Assembly: GCA_016788585.1 (NCBI GenBank)
Contig: JAEURP010000014.1
Coordinates: 47,949-111,948, forward strand
Direction: 5' to 3'
Source: Chthonomonas sp.
Lineage (GTDB): Bacteria; Armatimonadota; Fimbriimonadia; Fimbriimonadales; Fimbriimonadaceae
Length of the DNA: 64,000 nucleotides
A program made the translations under genes and the position numbers. Under the pieces are notes generated by a model that had not been told where the DNA came from, did not search any database, and worked only from the letters and a program-made list of their open reading frames with translations. Positions within the stretch are counted from its first letter, which is position 1, and each line of letters starts with the position of its first letter. Shown here piece by piece: positions 51,105 through 59,187 of this stretch.

Positions 51105-53383
51105 TAGCTTTCAGATTCCACAGTTGACATCAGCGCGACTTCCCGAGCAGCAATCATAACCGAGAGATTTGCTATTCGCTTCCTTTCCTCCCGCTCGGCA
51201 TCCTCGCTAACCTGTTCATCATGCTCCGACGTTTCGTCCTGTTCAGCTCCCGCTTGCTGCTGGTCCTGATACATTAAGAGGCTATGCATGCAAAGCCATA
51301 TCTCGTAGCGGCTAGTGAAGGACGATGCGAGACTCGTGTCTCTAGTTTCCAGACCGAATACTTTTGCCGAGTACGGGGGAAAGTCGGCGTTGTAGTAAAT
51401 CATCAGTGTTCCATCACTGACCTCAGCAACTGACGCCACAACCGATGGGTCTTCGGGCCATCCCAATCGAATCCAGTTTTCGTCTTGGCTAAATACTGGC
51501 ACAGGCTCAAATGGGGGGAGGTTCACTCGACGGTCAGAACCGCGCGCTTGAGGTTGAGCTACAACTTCGTAGCTTTTGCTAGCAGACAAACTTGGATGGC
51601 CCGTCCGCTGCAACTCGACTCGTAAGTCTCCCGTCTCACCCTGTGCAGTTCCCTCTTCACATAGGAATCCCACTCTCATGCGCCCACCACGTAGCGCGGT
51701 TTGGCCCACCACACGGATTCCTGGTCCAAGGGTCATTACTTGAATTCTCGACCGGCTGGGGTCTGCGCTGTAGTAATTATCATTCGCATCAGTTTCGATA
51801 CGTAGATATCGTCGCTGTCCGGCGTAAAATGTCACAGGGTCTTCCTCGATGGCAAATCGTAGGAAGGTTGGGGGTTCAGCAATCTCAATTGGCGGCAAGG
51901 GGGGACGTGGAGGCCGAGGACGACGTTCGACCGTCGGTCTGGCGTTACCATCTTCTTCGGACACCGTCCCTCCTGCTCGAGCTACGTCAAGGCCCTGGAG
52001 CCTTAGTAACTTGGCGACTTCATCGCGCATTCTTGCCAGGGCGGATTCATCTTGCTCGCGACGAGAATCATCCTTCGCCTCTCGGTTTAGTCGCTCCAAC
52101 TCAGGGTCGCTTTTTAGCACTGACACAAGTTCTTGAAGAAGCAAATTGCGCACGGCGCCACGTCGGGCTTCTTCACGATTCGAAACAAACAGCGCCCTCT
52201 TGGCCCCAGGCGTGAGACCATCGCAGTCGATATGGCAGATTAGGCGAGAAGCTAAAAATGGTAGCTCTGCATCTTTTCGAATAACCTGGACGCTGAACTC
52301 GGCATGATTCTGCCCGTTACTAGTAAGGATGATTGGTCGCCTATCGCTAACAAAGGATGCTGACGGTCGCTTATTCTCCTTGCTAGGTGACGGAAGCACC
52401 CAGTATTCAATACCTACTCGACCAAACGCGCCTAGGTCTGCATAGAACATCGGCATGTTGTGGTCGAGTGATGGACCCCGACTTGATTCGTCGCCCTCAT
52501 CAACAGCGCCATTTAGGGCGTTCCTACTGCCTTTGATTACGCGGTTCCATCCGTGCAGCTTGTTTTCAAGCCACACGGGCATCACAGGGTCGAAAAGAAC
52601 CATGTTTAGGAGCCCGTAAATAGAGTTAGGACCAATCGGCGAATTGTAGGCATCGAGGTCATAACCAAAGTGCCTACAAAGCGTCCCTTGCGAAAAGTTC
52701 TCGGTGGGAATACTCGCTTCTAGGACACCCTGCAGAGTCCCGAGATAAACATAGTGTCCAGTCTTAAACTCTTCTGGAGGAAGGTCGAGATACTTAGCCA
52801 CAGTAAAGCCAACTGGTCCATTATCGTCGCTTCTGCTTGCGATGAGACAGAGTTTGCTTGCAGCAAGCGTGCTCGAACCGCCCTGTCCAAACGTGCCAGC
52901 AAGGTAATGCTTTTGCAGTTTGTTATCCTCGCTTAGGCTCAGGATGGTGTTGGGCATATTTCCAGGCTCAATTCCCGAACCATAGTCCCTGACACTAACA
53001 AGGCGTGACTCGCGCCCCTCACCCTCTTCCAAAACAAGGGTTACCCTCTGTGCAAGGACTCGGCGCTGGGTTGCAGACATAGCGCTCAGACCATTAGTAG
53101 GGATACCTAGCCAAGCAAGCCCTGCCTCCTTGGGCGAAGAGCAATCTGGCATCCCACCATGATTAGAGTGCTCCAACTCGAGGATTGCATCTATGCCATT
53201 GGTAGCCCTCTCCACTAGGGAGCGTCCAGTATCGCCAGACGCCTCGATAGTGCCTCGATTGTTGCGTCGACCAAATGGGTGCCAGACAATCTCGTTCGAG
53301 TTTTCGAAGGCTGTTACCGCGGCCGTTGCTTCATCGAGTGACCGCGCCGATAAGAGCGCAAGAAGTAGTTCTGCTGTCGTCAA
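51104..53383 (-). CDS. GHKL ATPase (MORC/MutL-like) of a methyltransferase-linked system
   Basis: This 759-residue protein has the GHKL ATP-binding fold: N-box ERATNGID (58-65), G1 box RDYGSGIE (132-139) and G2 box GTFGQGGSS (163-171). A transducer-like domain follows (to about 430, with GAKRALFVSNREEARRG), then a charged coiled region and a C-terminal beta-rich domain. Prokaryotic MORC-like GHKL proteins are known from restriction-modification operons, where they are thought to act as DNA-loop clamps. It overlaps the methyltransferase gene by 53 bases. A nuclease domain is not visible in it. It is not a histidine kinase, because no H-box or receiver is present. Confidence 0.75.
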   Translation of the reverse strand: MTTAELLLALLSARSLDEATAAVTAFENSNEIVWHPFGRRNNRGTIEASGDTGRSLVERATNGIDAILELEHSNHGGMPDCSSPKEAGLAWLGIPTNGLSAMSATQRRVLAQRVTLVLEEGEGRESRLVSVRDYGSGIEPGNMPNTILSLSEDNKLQKHYLAGTFGQGGSSTLAASKLCLIASRSDDNGPVGFTVAKYLDLPPEEFKTGHYVYLGTLQGVLEASIPTENFSQGTLCRHFGYDLDAYNSPIGPNSIYGLLNMVLFDPVMPVWLENKLHGWNRVIKGSRNALNGAVDEGDESSRGPSLDHNMPMFYADLGAFGRVGIEYWVLPSPSKENKRPSASFVSDRRPIILTSNGQNHAEFSVQVIRKDAELPFLASRLICHIDCDGLTPGAKRALFVSNREEARRGAVRNLLLQELVSVLKSDPELERLNREAKDDSRREQDESALARMRDEVAKLLRLQGLDVARAGGTVSEEDGNARPTVERRPRPPRPPLPPIEIAEPPTFLRFAIEEDPVTFYAGQRRYLRIETDANDNYYSADPSRSRIQVMTLGPGIRVVGQTALRGGRMRVGFLCEEGTAQGETGDLRVELQRTGHPSLSASKSYEVVAQPQARGSDRRVNLPPFEPVPVFSQDENWIRLGWPEDPSVVASVAEVSDGTLMIYYNADFPPYSAKVFGLETRDTSLASSFTSRYEIWLCMHSLLMYQDQQQAGAEQDETSEHDEQVSEDAEREERKRIANLSVMIAAREVALMSTVESES

Positions 53384-54332
53384 TTTCTACAAGCTTATCA
53401 CTAAATCTTCCCATTGAGCCAGCAATGTAATCCTCGTCTAGCTCAACGCTAATCCATTGGCGTCCTAGACGCTCAGCAGTGGCCCCGGTCGTGTTACTGC
53501 CTCCAAATGGGTCTAGCACCAAATCACCGGGGTCCGTGAGAAACTTGATGAAGAATTCCGGCAACTCATAGGCCATCCGGGCAGGATGCAGAGGTAAGTT
53601 ATGTTCCGCGCAATAGCGCAGATACTCGTCTGTCCCCCTTGTATTCGCCACTCTCAGGACGTTGCCCGGAATGGCACCCCCATTGTCGTTGAGAAAGGAC
53701 GTTTCATTTATCGCAAACTCGGAGGGACGCTTTCCAGAATTATAGGCCCCCGTCTTCAGCAAGTGTTTCATCGCGTCGCTATACTCCGTAAGTACGTTCC
53801 GGTTGTTAGCCTTTGGCTTGGCGGTTGGCGACATCCACCAGACGTTGGTGTAGGAATCCTTGACTCGAATGCGTTGGACGGTCACCCACTCCGCTGGTGA
53901 AGGCAGGCGCGCGGGATTGTAAGCGATGAACTGTTGACAGAGCTTTAAGCGGCCCTTTTGCTTGAATTTGATGAGCGTCTCCAGTGCGAGGGTCGACATG
54001 ACTGGTGAGCCTTGCTCCCAGGCGTTCCCGAGTTCAATGACAATTGAACCAGTCGGCGTGAGTAGCTCTTTCCATTTCGGCGCAAAACTAGCTATCCAAT
54101 TCAAGTACTCTTCGCCTTGAAGGTTCCCGTACTTCTTTTTGCGGTTTAGAGGAAAGGGAGGCGAGGTGAAAATCAACTGAACCTTGCCCCTGAGTTTCTC
54201 GAACTCGGCCGTCTGTATGACCTCCTCCGACTTGCCTTGAACCATCATGCCAAGCTCAGTGCGGTACGAAGGCACGATGCCCGGCAACAGCAAGCACGTT
54301 GGATTATGCTGAATGTCGGTTTGGGGAGGCAT
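53331..54332 (-). CDS. DNA methyltransferase, beta class, N4-cytosine type
   Basis: This 333-residue methyltransferase has motif IV TSPPF (56-60) before motif I DPFGGSNTTG (about 280), the beta-class order. TSPP[F/Y] is the usual N4-cytosine form, whereas N6-adenine enzymes have DPPY. Motif X is ELPEFFIKFLTDPGD. The target sequence cannot be read. ATG 54332 is supported by TATAAT 8 nt upstream. It is the first gene of the unit with the GHKL ATPase and the HTH protein. Confidence 0.85.
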   Translation of the reverse strand: MPPQTDIQHNPTCLLLPGIVPSYRTELGMMVQGKSEEVIQTAEFEKLRGKVQLIFTSPPFPLNRKKKYGNLQGEEYLNWIASFAPKWKELLTPTGSIVIELGNAWEQGSPVMSTLALETLIKFKQKGRLKLCQQFIAYNPARLPSPAEWVTVQRIRVKDSYTNVWWMSPTAKPKANNRNVLTEYSDAMKHLLKTGAYNSGKRPSEFAINETSFLNDNGGAIPGNVLRVANTRGTDEYLRYCAEHNLPLHPARMAYELPEFFIKFLTDPGDLVLDPFGGSNTTGATAERLGRQWISVELDEDYIAGSMGRFSDKLVEIDDSRTTSCALIGAVTR

Positions 54333-54346
54333 TAGGAGCGATTATA
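54333..54346 (-). promoter_or_regulatory. -10 box TATAAT 8 nt before the methyltransferase start
   Basis: On the minus strand TATAAT (54341-54346) precedes ATG 54332 by eight bases, close to the leaderless spacing. Confidence 0.5.
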
Positions 54347-54417
54347 GCGTTGTGAGCTCTTGGAGAGCTGGGCCTTTAGTAAGGACTTGCTATGGGAGCA
54401 TATTGGTGCAGTGCCTG

Positions 54418-55050
54418 TTAGAACTTGCCACGCCCATTGCAGGTTGAGCAGGTCGCATATCCCGCGCCGTAGCAGTTCGTGCATACGGTCTCGGGGTAAT
54501 TACCCGCGGGGTCATTTTGAGAATTGGCTCCGAGCAACCGTGGCACCCTACCAGTCCCAGAGCAATATGAGCAGCTCGACCGTCCAGACCCACTGCAACT
54601 AATACATGACCTAACGTCATCTGCAGATGGCGCCCATGTGCCGGGCCGAATGGGCGATGTTGGTGCTGATTGCTGCCGCAGTGCTGGTTGAGGCCGAACT
54701 CGGTTTAGCCGGTATCTGCCTTCAGGGCCGGTCAGTTCAATCCAACTAGGAGGGTCGGTTGAAAGGTCGTACTCAAGCGTGGGCCTAGTCTGCCCGCTAG
54801 CGCTGACCAATACCAAGAACGGCTTGTCGTAGCTCCACTGCCCGGATGCCGAGTTCCCCATAAGCCTAGTGAAGTACGTTCCGTCCATGTCTAGGCGCAG
54901 ATAGAAGTCGCCGGGGCCAAGATAGCTGCCCGCCAACTTCTCTGACAAGCTGACATTTTGTACTGAACGCCTTAGTGACTGGCAGCCAGATGTTACAAGC
55001 CCAGCACCAAGAAGTAGGACCGCCATACCATGACCTAGGGTGAAAGGCAT
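54418..55050 (-). CDS. lipoprotein with four DnaJ-type zinc motifs
   Basis: This 210-residue exported lipoprotein has the lipobox VTSGC (Cys23). The middle part is beta-rich (YLRLDMDGTYFTRL). The C-terminus holds four CxxCxGxG repeats (CISCSGSG, CSYCSGTG, CTNCYGAG, CSTCNGRG), the DnaJ cysteine-rich pattern that binds two zinc ions. Such a domain on a lipoprotein is unusual. It diverges from an XRE regulator across an inverted repeat. Confidence 0.7.
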   Translation of the reverse strand: MPFTLGHGMAVLLLGAGLVTSGCQSLRRSVQNVSLSEKLAGSYLGPGDFYLRLDMDGTYFTRLMGNSASGQWSYDKPFLVLVSASGQTRPTLEYDLSTDPPSWIELTGPEGRYRLNRVRPQPALRQQSAPTSPIRPGTWAPSADDVRSCISCSGSGRSSCSYCSGTGRVPRLLGANSQNDPAGNYPETVCTNCYGAGYATCSTCNGRGKF

Positions 55051-55071
55051 CGTAGTAACACCCTATCACAT

Positions 55072-55092
55072 AACTTGCTATTTTTGCAAGTT
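55072..55092. promoter_or_regulatory. inverted repeat in a divergent gap, possible operator
   Basis: AACTTGC (55072-55078) and GCAAGTT (55086-55092) form a perfect 7-bp inverted repeat around TATTTTT. It lies between the lipoprotein gene and the XRE-type regulator gene and may be the regulator's binding site. Confidence 0.45.
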
Positions 55093-55127
55093 GCAGTTCC
55101 GGCAAGCATTCTCGTTGCGTTCAACTC

Positions 55128-55436
55128 ATGCGCAAGAAATCCATCTACACGGACCGGTACCGGCTCTTGATTCGGATGCTTAGAGACGCTAGGGCGGGGA
55201 GCAATGTCACTCAAGCGGAAGTGGCGGCCCGGATTGGCTGCACAGAATCTCAAATATCTCGCTGGGAAAACTGTCGATTGAGGGTGGACATTCGTGATTT
55301 GGACGACTATCTGGAGGCTATTGAAATCGACTTAGTGGACTTTGTTACTGAGTGGATGAAGTTTTCCCGAGAATTGGCCTCAAGCGGAGTTAATGTAGAG
55401 TCTCGTTCCAACAAGCGAGCGAGACCTACTAAGTGA
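55128..55436 (+). CDS. XRE-family transcriptional regulator
   Basis: This 102-residue DNA-binding protein has the HTH VTQAEVAARIGCTESQISRWE at residues 25-45, followed by a helical tail ending in a basic segment. It probably binds the inverted repeat in its own upstream region and controls itself and the divergent lipoprotein gene. Its stop lies about 105 bases before the antitoxin gene. Confidence 0.75.
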   Translation: MRKKSIYTDRYRLLIRMLRDARAGSNVTQAEVAARIGCTESQISRWENCRLRVDIRDLDDYLEAIEIDLVDFVTEWMKFSRELASSGVNVESRSNKRARPTK

Positions 55437-55531
55437 GGATACCGAAGGTCAACGGTACGCCCCTCTTTGCTTTGATACGAGGTTGCCTTAATGCCAGTAT
55501 AAATATCAGTTCCGATTATTACATTTATGCG

Positions 55532-55543
55532 TATAATCCTTAT
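55532..55543 (+). promoter_or_regulatory. consensus -10 box TATAAT 6 nt before the antitoxin start
   Basis: TATAAT (55532-55537), six bases, ATG 55544. It fixes the antitoxin start and is one of the cleanest leaderless sites in the window. Confidence 0.65.
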
Positions 55544-55996
55544 ATGAGCAAGCGCACGGACAGGAGAATAGAGCCGTCAGAAATTTCACCTGAGATTCTA
55601 AAGCAACTGGACGGCCTGATTCACACAGGTGGAGCCAGTCTCGTCGGGCGTGATGGTGAGCGAATCGACTTGCCTATAGCGTTAAACGAGCTGCTGGTCT
55701 TCATTGTAGACTCAATGAAGCGGCGCCAAACTATTTTTATGATGCCTGAGGATGAGGCATTTACTACGCAGGCTGCCGCAAACTTTCTTGGCGTTTCAAG
55801 GCCCTTTTTGCTTAAACTCCTGGCCAATGGAAGAATCCCATTTCATAGAGTAGGCACGCATCGCCGCATCGTGTTTCGAGACCTGCTAGTGTTTCAAGAC
55901 GCTAGAAACAAGGAGAGACGAGAGGCGCTCAGCGAAATGACCAGGATGCTAGACGAAGCAGGTGTTTACGACCGGCGCCTGGAGCTCGAAGACTAA
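55544..55996 (+). CDS. excisionase-type DNA-binding antitoxin
   Basis: This 150-residue protein has an excisionase/MerR-like helix-turn-helix (TTQAAANFLGVSRPFLLKLL, with HRRIVFRDLLVF) in its second half and an acidic C-terminus suited to binding a toxin. It is followed without a gap by a PIN-domain toxin gene, the usual antitoxin-toxin order. The antitoxin is expected to neutralise the toxin and repress the pair. Confidence 0.75.
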   Translation: MSKRTDRRIEPSEISPEILKQLDGLIHTGGASLVGRDGERIDLPIALNELLVFIVDSMKRRQTIFMMPEDEAFTTQAAANFLGVSRPFLLKLLANGRIPFHRVGTHRRIVFRDLLVFQDARNKERREALSEMTRMLDEAGVYDRRLELED

Positions 55997-56593
55997 GTGC
56001 CAGTCCGCGCAGACTTCGCCGTAGTACTCGACGCGTGCGTCCTAGTTGAGGCGTCTGTAGCGGACTTCTATCTGCGCCTCTCGGAGGAACCTAGGTTGCT
56101 TCTCCCAAAGTGGACCGACCTCATCTGGGATGAGGTTGATAGGACCTGCATTGGCAAACTAGGATGGGACCCGGATTTGACTAAGCGAAGGAGGTTAGCC
56201 GCGACTACCAACTTTGAAGAAGCCCTAGTCACGGGCTACGAGCATCTGACTGAGTTTTGCAAGAATGATGAAAAAGACCGTCATGTTCTCGCAGCGGCCA
56301 TTCATGAGAAAGTTGAGACCATCGTCACCATGAACTTGAAGCACTTTCAAGCTGACGCTCTAGACCCCTGGGGAATCATTGCCGTGCATCCTGACAAATA
56401 TCTGATTACTCTCTTTGAGCATGACCGTGGAATCGTAGCAGACAAGCTTCACAGACTGGCTCAGGACCGAAGAAAGTCCGTCGAGGAAATTCTTGGGCGG
56501 CTCGCGTGGACAGTACCGAGGTTTTCAACCCACGTCAGTAAAGAACTCGGAATCTCAGTTCACGCGATAACACCTAGTGCTTGGAAGGTTTGA
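55997..56593 (+). CDS. PIN-domain toxin (VapC-like)
   Basis: This 198-residue protein starts with GTG directly after the antitoxin stop. PIN-domain acidic residues are visible: the first Asp in VVLDACVLVEA, the Glu/Asp pair in TDLIWDEVDR, and NDEKDRHVLAAAI in the middle. Toxins of this type cut RNA and stop growth. It is longer than classic VapC (about 130 residues); PIN proteins of this length paired with excisionase-type antitoxins are known. The C-terminal 60 residues are not part of the PIN core. Confidence 0.75.
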   Translation: MPVRADFAVVLDACVLVEASVADFYLRLSEEPRLLLPKWTDLIWDEVDRTCIGKLGWDPDLTKRRRLAATTNFEEALVTGYEHLTEFCKNDEKDRHVLAAAIHEKVETIVTMNLKHFQADALDPWGIIAVHPDKYLITLFEHDRGIVADKLHRLAQDRRKSVEEILGRLAWTVPRFSTHVSKELGISVHAITPSAWKV

Positions 56594-56889
56594 AGAGCAC
56601 CCCCTAAAGCTGGCGTAACTACTGTCGAGCAGTCTGCTGCAGCATTGAGCATATCGCACGGTAGCCAGTGGTCAAAGACCTTTGGTGAGCCCATTCTTGT
56701 GGCTCAACTGCGGCAACTGGAGTTTGCCGAACCCTTAGGAGAAGTGACAATGTTCAGGCTTGGTTTGAAAAAGTGGAATCTTCCCACAGATTAGCACTCG
56801 TCCTTATAGAGTGCTACCGTAGGTTTGGTCGATGACCGCATTCAAGGATGGTAGCACCAAAATAAAGATGAAGGAACTACAAACTCACT
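56594..56889 (+). other. region downstream of the toxin with an open frame lacking a start
   Basis: The toxin's own frame stays open after its TGA for about 65 codons (VTTVEQSAAALSISHG ... FRLGLKKWNLPTD) without a good start codon. It may be a small protein from TTG, a decayed extension, or chance. I see no other gene. Confidence 0.25.
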
Positions 56890-57018
56890 ATGGGATGTAA
56901 GAAAACTTCGCCTAAGGTGGCCAAGACAGCCAGCAAGGTCCTGCAGAGCAAGAGCTCGAACAAGGCTGATAAGTCTGTCGCAGGCTCAGCACTTAGTCAA
57001 AGACAAAAGAAAAAGTAA
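56890..57018 (+). CDS. small basic protein of a widespread type
   Basis: This 42-residue lysine- and serine-rich protein begins MGCKKTSPKVAKTASKVL and ends SVAGSALSQRQKKK. The wording (VA..AS.VL....S, KS.AGSALSQ) recalls short hypothetical proteins seen in many proteobacteria and others; I know no function. A TACAAA box lies 6 nt before the ATG and a strong terminator follows, so a monocistronic gene is likely. Confidence 0.55.
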   Translation: MGCKKTSPKVAKTASKVLQSKSSNKADKSVAGSALSQRQKKK

Positions 57019-57071
57019 CCAGAGTCGGCAAAGTGCCTGACTCAAACTTGTAATCACAGTACGTACTAAGT

Positions 57072-57098
57072 CGCCCGGCCAATGTGGTCGGGCGCTTT
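57072..57098 (+). terminator. intrinsic terminator after the 42-residue gene
   Basis: CGCCCGGCCA (57072-57081) pairs with TGGTCGGGCG (57085-57094), with one mismatch, around ATG, and TTTT follows. It ends only 9 nt before the next gene's ATG, so that gene needs read-through or a start further inside. Confidence 0.7.
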
Positions 57099-57106
57099 TG
57101 AAAAGA

Positions 57107-57799
57107 ATGGAAGACGAAGAACTCTTCGACCAACAACTGGGCCCCTTTTACGACGACCACGGACCGGAAATCATCCCTTCGGGATTTGATGAAGCCCACG
57201 AGAGACTGCTTGATTGCCTCGGTGAGTTTTCAGTCCGCTCAAATCAGCCTGAGCTTCATGGTCTCAAGGTCAGCATTACACACTACGACCTTACTAGGTT
57301 CATCCAGGAAGAGTGGGACAGATTAAACAACCCAGAAAAGCCGCCCCGAAAGGGGTTCATCCTGTCATCACTGTCTCCTTCGGCAGCAGCTGGGCGAGCC
57401 GCTGAGGAGGTCGTCCTACAGAAGCTATGCTGGCGCCTACTGTTCGGCTCGACCTCAGTCGCAAGGACAATCGCGTTCTGGGACGCCGTAGACGAGGGAC
57501 TTTTAGTCCGGCCCCGAGGTGTTGCTAGTGACGACATCGTCTTGGAGCTCAGTGACGGCTCGCTCGCGTGCGTTGAGGCGAAAGCATCTTTCAACGGGAA
57601 GGCCCCCTTCATGAGGTTCAGAACCAAGGCCGTCTCGCAACTGCAGGCAACCCTTCAAGCAAATCCCAAGGTGAGCCATGCAGTGCTTGCATTCGTTGAC
57701 TTGAAGAACCGAGATGTTCTACTAGTTTCAGCTAGACGAGATGAACTCCTTGAGCAGGGTACAAGCGCCGTAGAGCAAATCGTTTCTAATCTAGGTTAG
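57107..57799 (+). CDS. hypothetical protein with PD-(D/E)XK-like core
   Basis: This 230-residue soluble protein has a C-terminal half with DDIVLELSDGSLACVEAKAS (about 145-165), the D...ExK pattern of PD-(D/E)XK nucleases, followed by a Gln-containing helix (AVSQLQATLQAN). The N-terminal half is acidic and has no known family. The start is ATG 57107, right after a terminator. It could be the effector nuclease of a small system or a standalone restriction-type protein; nothing adjacent decides this. Confidence 0.5.
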   Translation: MEDEELFDQQLGPFYDDHGPEIIPSGFDEAHERLLDCLGEFSVRSNQPELHGLKVSITHYDLTRFIQEEWDRLNNPEKPPRKGFILSSLSPSAAAGRAAEEVVLQKLCWRLLFGSTSVARTIAFWDAVDEGLLVRPRGVASDDIVLELSDGSLACVEAKASFNGKAPFMRFRTKAVSQLQATLQANPKVSHAVLAFVDLKNRDVLLVSARRDELLEQGTSAVEQIVSNLG

Positions 57800-57913
57800 C
57801 TACTAGGAAACCATAAGCGCTAGAGCAACGGCAGTGGCTAACATTCCGGAGGAGAGCTTGGTCAGAATGGTCATGCATGGCGCATTGGGGGCTAAGCGAG
57901 GGGAATTAGAAGG

Positions 57914-58172
57914 ATGGCAGACAAAGAACGTTGGCTCAATAAACTGCGCGAGATTGGTGCAGTGCAAGGGAACCAGATTATGCCACCGCCCTTCCATTTA
58001 CATCACGTTTGCGAGTTCCAATCACGAACCCTGTACCAAGGGACATTCCATCTCTTTTGACGATGATTTTGTAGTGTGCAAGTTCGGTGGACTTCTCAGC
58101 GAGAGGCGAACGTACTATATGGCGTGGGATAGGATTGAGTTGGTCGCAGTGATGCAAGAGGCAAAGAAGTGA
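57914..58172 (+). pseudogene. small protein gene with a one-base frameshift near 57,983
   Basis: The frame from ATG 57914 gives a convincing start (MADKERWLNKLREIGAVQG). The neighbouring frame gives a convincing end (SIYITFASSNHEP ... YYMAWDRIELVAVMQ) up to 58,172. Removing one C from the CCGCCC tract at about 57,978-57,984 joins them into about 85 residues. The stop overlaps the next start (GTGA). It is either an assembly error or a real break. There is no known family. Confidence 0.45.
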
Positions 58173-58423
58173 ATGAATCAGGCAATCCACCAAGCATAAG
58201 TGAGTGGCGCAATCAAATGCGCTTACTCGGAGCCAAAGTGTTCAATGGCAAGATAACAGTGCCATCGGGGAAGGTGTTACAGATAGTCGGAATCAGAGGC
58301 GAGATTGTTGTCGATACTCGACGCGAGGCTAAGTTCGATGATGTCTTCATCACGAGTGGGGATGTGATTGGTACTGTGACAGTTATGCCTTGGGCTTCCG
58401 TTGTTCAAATCTCCATGACGTGA
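58169..58423 (+). CDS. hypothetical 84-residue protein, operon gene 2
   Basis: This small protein begins with GTG 58169 and is rich in beta-strand sequence (KITVPSGKVLQIVGIRGEIVV, GDVIGTVTVMPWASVV). There are no membrane segments. It overlaps the preceding gene by four bases and precedes the first membrane-anchored protein by three bases, so it belongs to the same operon. Confidence 0.55.
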   Translation: MNESGNPPSISEWRNQMRLLGAKVFNGKITVPSGKVLQIVGIRGEIVVDTRREAKFDDVFITSGDVIGTVTVMPWASVVQISMT

Positions 58424-58426
58424 CAA

Positions 58427-59152
58427 ATGAATCAGTCTGATTTGCTCCAAACTCTACTGGCTGGCTTCCTTGGTGCTGCTCTTGCCTTCGGCATTCAATG
58501 GAGACTGACGCTCCGCAAGGAAGCTACAGATAGGGAGGCGGCAAAGAAGAAGCTCCGGGCTGAACGCTGCATTGCACGTCAGACACACTTGGGCAGGCTC
58601 ATCGCCTACTTGCTCGAGTTTGAAGCCGTGGCTCAACGCACAAGGGATGTTGGGAATGAACATAGCTTGATGAATTCTCATGACGTTGTGAATATGAGGA
58701 GTGCGAATCCAAACAAGACAATGATGTTCCAGTTGCATTCTCAGTCCTTTTGGGAAGCTAAGGCACTCAAGTCGAAGATGTTAGCGGAAGCAGAACAGTA
58801 CGGTGAGTTGCCTTATGGAATCAAGTTTGAAGTTCGTGACTTGAGCCGTTATGTCTATGCCGTTGTGTATGGCAGAATCGACAATCTCCTGTCTGTCAAC
58901 TCAAATCCTCACGATATTGCCGACTGCTGGCAACACATTCAGTGTTTGATTCAGGACTTGAGAAGCCTAATGGCGGCGGAACAGTCCCTGGCTAGTGATG
59001 CTATCGAGCTTCCTGAGAAGGCTAAATATCTGACGCCTGAACTGCCCTATTTGAGCAGGATGGCGTATGCCTTCAAGAAGAGAACGCTAGACCCGGCCAA
59101 TCTCGATTATGCGTTCTTACAGATTCCTGGCGCGAGCACGGTCAAACGATAA
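58427..59152 (+). CDS. membrane-anchored helical protein A
   Basis: This 241-residue protein has one N-terminal transmembrane helix (TLLAGFLGAALAFGIQWRL), then a charged cytosolic helical domain (RKEATDREAAKKKLRAERC ... GRLIAYLLEFEAVA). A middle motif, AEAEQYGELPYGIKFEV, recurs as VEAELYGDIPTHKNM in the protein encoded at 59188, so the two are distant paralogues. I know no family. Confidence 0.6.
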   Translation: MNQSDLLQTLLAGFLGAALAFGIQWRLTLRKEATDREAAKKKLRAERCIARQTHLGRLIAYLLEFEAVAQRTRDVGNEHSLMNSHDVVNMRSANPNKTMMFQLHSQSFWEAKALKSKMLAEAEQYGELPYGIKFEVRDLSRYVYAVVYGRIDNLLSVNSNPHDIADCWQHIQCLIQDLRSLMAAEQSLASDAIELPEKAKYLTPELPYLSRMAYAFKKRTLDPANLDYAFLQIPGASTVKR

Positions 59153-59187
59153 AGGTCAAGGCGACGCCTACGGAGCAGAGATTCAGC

